From positions 1 through 25,554 of the forward strand of contig CBFGWV010000034.1 of NCBI GenBank assembly GCA_965652545.1: a DNA stretch of 25,554 bases. The letters run 5' to 3'. The position numbers were made by a program, and so were the translations under genes. This stretch comes from CBFGWV01 sp965652545 (GTDB lineage Bacteria; Pseudomonadota; Gammaproteobacteria; Competibacterales; Competibacteraceae). Below, one piece after another: positions 22,774 to 25,554 of this stretch (position 1 is the first letter of the stretch; every line of letters starts with the position of its first letter). The notes under the pieces were generated by a model that did no database searches, had not been told where the DNA came from, and saw only the letters and a program-made list of their open reading frames with translations.

Positions 22774-24068
22774 GCACCGGTTCCCACCAACCTCTGGCCG
22801 AGCGGCTGCGGCCGCGCACGCTCGATGAGTTCGTCGGCCAGGGGCATTTGCTCGCCCCCGGTCAGCCGCTGCGTCTAGCGATAGAGCGTGGACAGCCGCA
22901 TTCGATGATTCTTTGGGGCCCCCCCGGTACCGGCAAGACCACATTGGCTCGGCTGGTGGCCGGTCATGCCAACGCCGTGTTCGTCCCCCTGTCCGCGGTG
23001 CTCTCGGGCGTAAAAGATGTTCGTGCGGCGGTGGAGGCGGCCCGGCTCGAGCTCGATGCGGGCCGTCGGACCGTCTTGTTCATCGACGAGGTCCATCGCT
23101 TCAACAAATCGCAGCAGGATGCCTTTCTTCCGCATGTGGAGGACGGCACGGTCATCTTCATCGGTGCCACCACAGAGAACCCCAGCTTCGCCTTGAATAA
23201 CGCCTTGTTGTCGCGGGTCCGGACCTATGTACTCAAGCGGCTGGAGCCCGACGACATCGCCGGGCTCGCAAAACGCGCGGTGGGCGACAGCCGCTTCGAC
23301 GGCGAGGGCCTCACGCTGTCCGACGAGGCCGCGCGGCGCCTGGGGGCGGCCGCCGACGGCGATGGCCGGCGCGCGCTGGTCTGGCTGGAGTTGGCCGCGG
23401 AACTGGCGCGGGCGCGGGACAATCCACTGGATGCCTGCATCGACGATGCCATCGGCAGCACACTGCGGCAGTTCGACCGTGGTGGCGACTTGTTCTACGA
23501 CCAGATCTCCGCATTGCACAAGTCCGTGCGCGGCGGCAACCCGGATGCTGCCTTGTACTGGCTCAACCGCATGCTCGATGGCGGTGTCGACCCGGATTAC
23601 CTGGGTCGTCGCCTGGTGCGCATGGCCAGCGAGGACATCGGCAATGCCGATCCGCGCGCCCTGAGCCTCACGGTCGATGCCTGGCAGGTGTTCGAGCGGC
23701 TGGGCAGCCCCGAGGGCGAGCTCGCCCTGGCGCAGGCCACGGTGTACCTGGCCTGTGCACCCAAGAGCAACGCCGTCTACACGGCCCATAACGCCGCCCG
23801 CCGTGACGCGACAGAGGCCACCCACCCGGTGCCTGACCACCTGCGCAACGCGCCGACCAAGCTGATGAAATCCATGGGGCTGGGCGCCCGCTACCGCTAT
23901 GCGCACGACGAGCCGGACGCCTACGCCGCCGGCGAGCGCTACTTCCCCGATGCCTTGGGCGAGCGCGTGTACTACCGCCCCGTCGCGCGCGGGCTGGAGA
24001 TCAAGATCGGCGAGAAGCTCAAAGTGCTTCGCGAGCGTGATCGCAAGGCGGGGATCGACAAGGGCTGA
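22770..24068 (+). CDS. rarA: Replication-associated recombination protein RarA (MgsA)
   Basis: RarA is an AAA+ ATPase of the clamp-loader type that acts at stalled replication forks. It has 432 aa. The N-terminal LAERLRPRTLDEFVGQ block is followed by Walker A GPPGTGKT (50-57), Walker B FIDE (104-107) in VLFIDEVHRFNKSQQD, and sensor 1 in GATTENPSF. The C-terminal tetramerisation region has YWLNRMLDGG and VYLACAPKSN. The start is TTG, overlapping the lolA stop (TTGA). The order ftsK-lolA-rarA-serS is the same as in Pseudomonas. Confidence 0.96.
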   Translation: MSTGSHQPLAERLRPRTLDEFVGQGHLLAPGQPLRLAIERGQPHSMILWGPPGTGKTTLARLVAGHANAVFVPLSAVLSGVKDVRAAVEAARLELDAGRRTVLFIDEVHRFNKSQQDAFLPHVEDGTVIFIGATTENPSFALNNALLSRVRTYVLKRLEPDDIAGLAKRAVGDSRFDGEGLTLSDEAARRLGAAADGDGRRALVWLELAAELARARDNPLDACIDDAIGSTLRQFDRGGDLFYDQISALHKSVRGGNPDAALYWLNRMLDGGVDPDYLGRRLVRMASEDIGNADPRALSLTVDAWQVFERLGSPEGELALAQATVYLACAPKSNAVYTAHNAARRDATEATHPVPDHLRNAPTKLMKSMGLGARYRYAHDEPDAYAAGERYFPDALGERVYYRPVARGLEIKIGEKLKVLRERDRKAGIDKG

Positions 24069-24073
24069 GTTAA

Positions 24074-24175
24074 TTGAGTTTTAAGTTTTAAGTTTTAAGT
24101 GTTCGCCGAATGCAGCTTGATATTTTCCCTGACACTCAAACTTAAAACTTAAAACTTAAAACTTAAAACCTAAAA
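24074..24175. repeat. Inverted array of a 7-base repeat between rarA and serS
   Basis: Three tandem TTTTAAG units (24079-24099) face four perfect CTTAAAA units plus one variant (24141-24175), separated by about 40 bases. Together they can form a hairpin of roughly 24 paired bases (24074-24102 with 24132-24159, one mismatch and one bulge) around a 29-base loop. Two further heptamers lie outside the stem on the right. The block is very AT-rich in a GC-rich setting, and the serS ribosome binding site GGAG starts 3 bases after it. It could act as a terminator for rarA, a leader structure for serS or a slippage-prone spacer. Confidence 0.9.
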
Positions 24176-24188
24176 CTGGAGAGAAAAC

Positions 24189-25460
24189 ATGCTGGACCCC
24201 AAGCGCTTGCGCACCGAACTGGCCGAAACCGCCGCCGCTCTCGCGCGCCGTGGTATCGCACTGGACACGGCCCGTATCGAGGCGCTGGAGTCCCGCCGCA
24301 AAGCGCTGCAAGTGCAGACGCAAGATCTGCAGAACGAACGCAACACGGCCTCCAAGTCTATCGGTCAGGCCAAGGCCCGCGGTGAGAACATCCAACCGCT
24401 GCTGGATGCCGTCGCCGACCTCGGCGACCGGCTCAAAGCCGCCGAAGACGAATTGACTGCATTGCAGTCCGAATTGACCGACATTGCCATGGGCATTCCC
24501 AACCTGCCCGATGCGTCGGTGCCCGATGGCCGCGATGAAAACGACAACGTCGAAGTCCGCCGCTGGGGTACCCCGCGCGTGTTCGAGACACCAGCGCGCG
24601 ATCATGTCGAACTCGGCGGCGCCTCCCTGGACTTCGAGTCCGGCGCCAAGCTCACCGGCTCACGCTTCGTCGTCATGCAAGGCCCCATCGCCAGGCTGCA
24701 CCGTGCCTTGATCCAGTTCATGCTCGACCTGCACGTGAACGAACACGGCTATCGCGAGATGAACGTCCCCTACATCGTCAACAGCGACAGCCTGCGCGGC
24801 ACCGGCCAGTTGCCCAAATTCGCCGAAGACCTCTTTGCCCTGAACGGCGATCACGGCTACTTCCTCATCCCGACCGCGGAAGTACCACTGACCAACCTCG
24901 TCCGCGACCGCATCGTCGACGACGCGGACCTGCCGCTGAACTTCGTCGCCCACACGCCATGCTTCCGCAGTGAAGCGGGCTCCTACGGCAAAGACGTACG
25001 CGGCATGATCCGCCAGCACCAGTTCGAGAAAGTCGAACTCGTCCACATCGTCCGCCCGGGCGACTCGTTCGATACACTCGAAACCCTCACCCGCAATGCC
25101 GAGGCCGTCCTCCAGCGGCTTGAGCTGCCCTATCGCGTCGTCGCCCTGTGCGCCGGCGACATGGGTTTCGGTGCCACCAAGACCTACGACATCGAAGTCT
25201 GGCTACCCGCCCAGGACAAGTACCGGGAAATCTCATCCTGCAGCAACATGGGCGACTTCCAGGCCCGCCGCATGCAAGCGCGCTGGCGCAACCCGGACAC
25301 CGGCAAACCGGAACTGGTCCACACCTTGAACGGCTCCGGCCTGGCCGTGGGACGCACGCTGGTGGCGATTCTCGAAAACTACCAGCAGCCCGACGGCAGC
25401 ATCCGCATACCGCAGGCGTTGCAGTCCTATATGGGTGGAGTCGAGCAGATCAAACCCTGA
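24189..25460 (+). CDS. serS: Seryl-tRNA synthetase
   Basis: SerS charges tRNA-Ser (and tRNA-Sec) with serine. The 423-aa protein has the N-terminal long coiled-coil arm that grips the tRNA (about 30-100). The class II catalytic core follows, with TAEVPLTNL (229-237), motif 2 FRSEAGSYGKDVRG (259-272), the serine-binding EISSCSNMGDFQARR segment (347-361) and motif 3 GSGLAVGRTL (382-391). GGAG lies 8 bases before ATG 24189. Its 5' leader contains the heptamer inverted array. No key residue is missing. Confidence 0.97.
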   Translation: MLDPKRLRTELAETAAALARRGIALDTARIEALESRRKALQVQTQDLQNERNTASKSIGQAKARGENIQPLLDAVADLGDRLKAAEDELTALQSELTDIAMGIPNLPDASVPDGRDENDNVEVRRWGTPRVFETPARDHVELGGASLDFESGAKLTGSRFVVMQGPIARLHRALIQFMLDLHVNEHGYREMNVPYIVNSDSLRGTGQLPKFAEDLFALNGDHGYFLIPTAEVPLTNLVRDRIVDDADLPLNFVAHTPCFRSEAGSYGKDVRGMIRQHQFEKVELVHIVRPGDSFDTLETLTRNAEAVLQRLELPYRVVALCAGDMGFGATKTYDIEVWLPAQDKYREISSCSNMGDFQARRMQARWRNPDTGKPELVHTLNGSGLAVGRTLVAILENYQQPDGSIRIPQALQSYMGGVEQIKP

Positions 25461-25554
25461 GCGCGAGCGGACAGCCACCGCAGTGAGCCTTCGGGTCGGG
25501 TATGTCGGTAGGACATCGGCCGACCGTCGGCCGCAGGGATGCGGACGGCGGAGG
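25461..25554. other. GC-rich region after serS with perfect palindrome
   Basis: These last 94 bases contain no gene that I can support. They hold an almost continuous palindrome (CGGCCGAC-C-GTCGGCCG, near 25518-25535) in a GC-rich, repeat-like context that continues past the window edge. There is no T-run, so it is not a classical terminator. It may be the first part of a dispersed intergenic repeat. Confidence 0.35.

Noticed and set aside
22875..23906. A 343-codon minus-strand frame inside rarA
   Set aside because: It is the shadow of the conserved rarA ATPase and has no domain signal.

Overview
The window is a GC-rich stretch of gammaproteobacterial chromosome with mostly housekeeping content. 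Two blocks of gene order recall Pseudomonas and its relatives: rnc-era-recO-acpS, and clpS-clpA-infA-bpt-aat with ftsK-lolA-rarA-serS. The presence of lolA, rdgC, aat, bpt and a YdbH/YdbL-type pair fits a Gram-negative gammaproteobacterium. I cannot fix the genus from sequence alone. I see no phage, integrase, CRISPR array, tRNA or rRNA.

Layout, left to right. (1) 9-2682 holds rnc, era, recO and acpS, tightly packed with two 4-base ATGA overlaps. The usual pdxJ between recO and acpS is missing. (2) 2679-2847 is a 169-bp palindromic element that looks like a MITE in a CTAG target. (3) 2893-9640 holds six closely spaced genes: cysM, an AsmA-like YdbH-type exported protein, a lipoprotein that joins a YnbE-like N-terminus to a YdbL (DUF1318) domain, a PolB-type 3'-5' exonuclease, rlmD and rdgC. 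(4) A 255-bp gap holds a hairpin, an inverted pair of REP-like sequences and a promoter/operator. It is followed by an XRE-cupin regulator and a GNAT acetyltransferase. (5) A CysB-like LysR regulator on the minus strand diverges from aceA (isocitrate lyase), which ends at a strong terminator. (6) clpS and clpA run rightward and meet infA, bpt, aat and a FemAB-like gene running leftward at a shared bidirectional terminator. (7) ftsK, lolA, rarA and serS run rightward. An AT-rich inverted array of a 7-base repeat separates rarA from serS.

How the genes work together. ClpS and ClpA recognise and unfold N-degron substrates, and Aat and Bpt add the destabilising Leu/Phe residue, so four N-degron components lie within about 4.4 kb. 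The FemAB-like gene is translationally coupled to aat and bpt by 4-base overlaps. This raises the untested idea that it is a third aminoacyl-tRNA-dependent transferase. The YdbH-like protein and the YnbE-YdbL-like lipoprotein probably form an envelope-spanning lipid-transport assembly. LolA serves lipoprotein sorting; FtsK, RarA, RecO and RdgC serve chromosome maintenance and segregation.

The most unusual features are not coding: the MITE abutting the acpS stop codon, the heptamer inverted array before serS, the REP pair, and a promoter/operator that would give the XRE regulator a leaderless mRNA.
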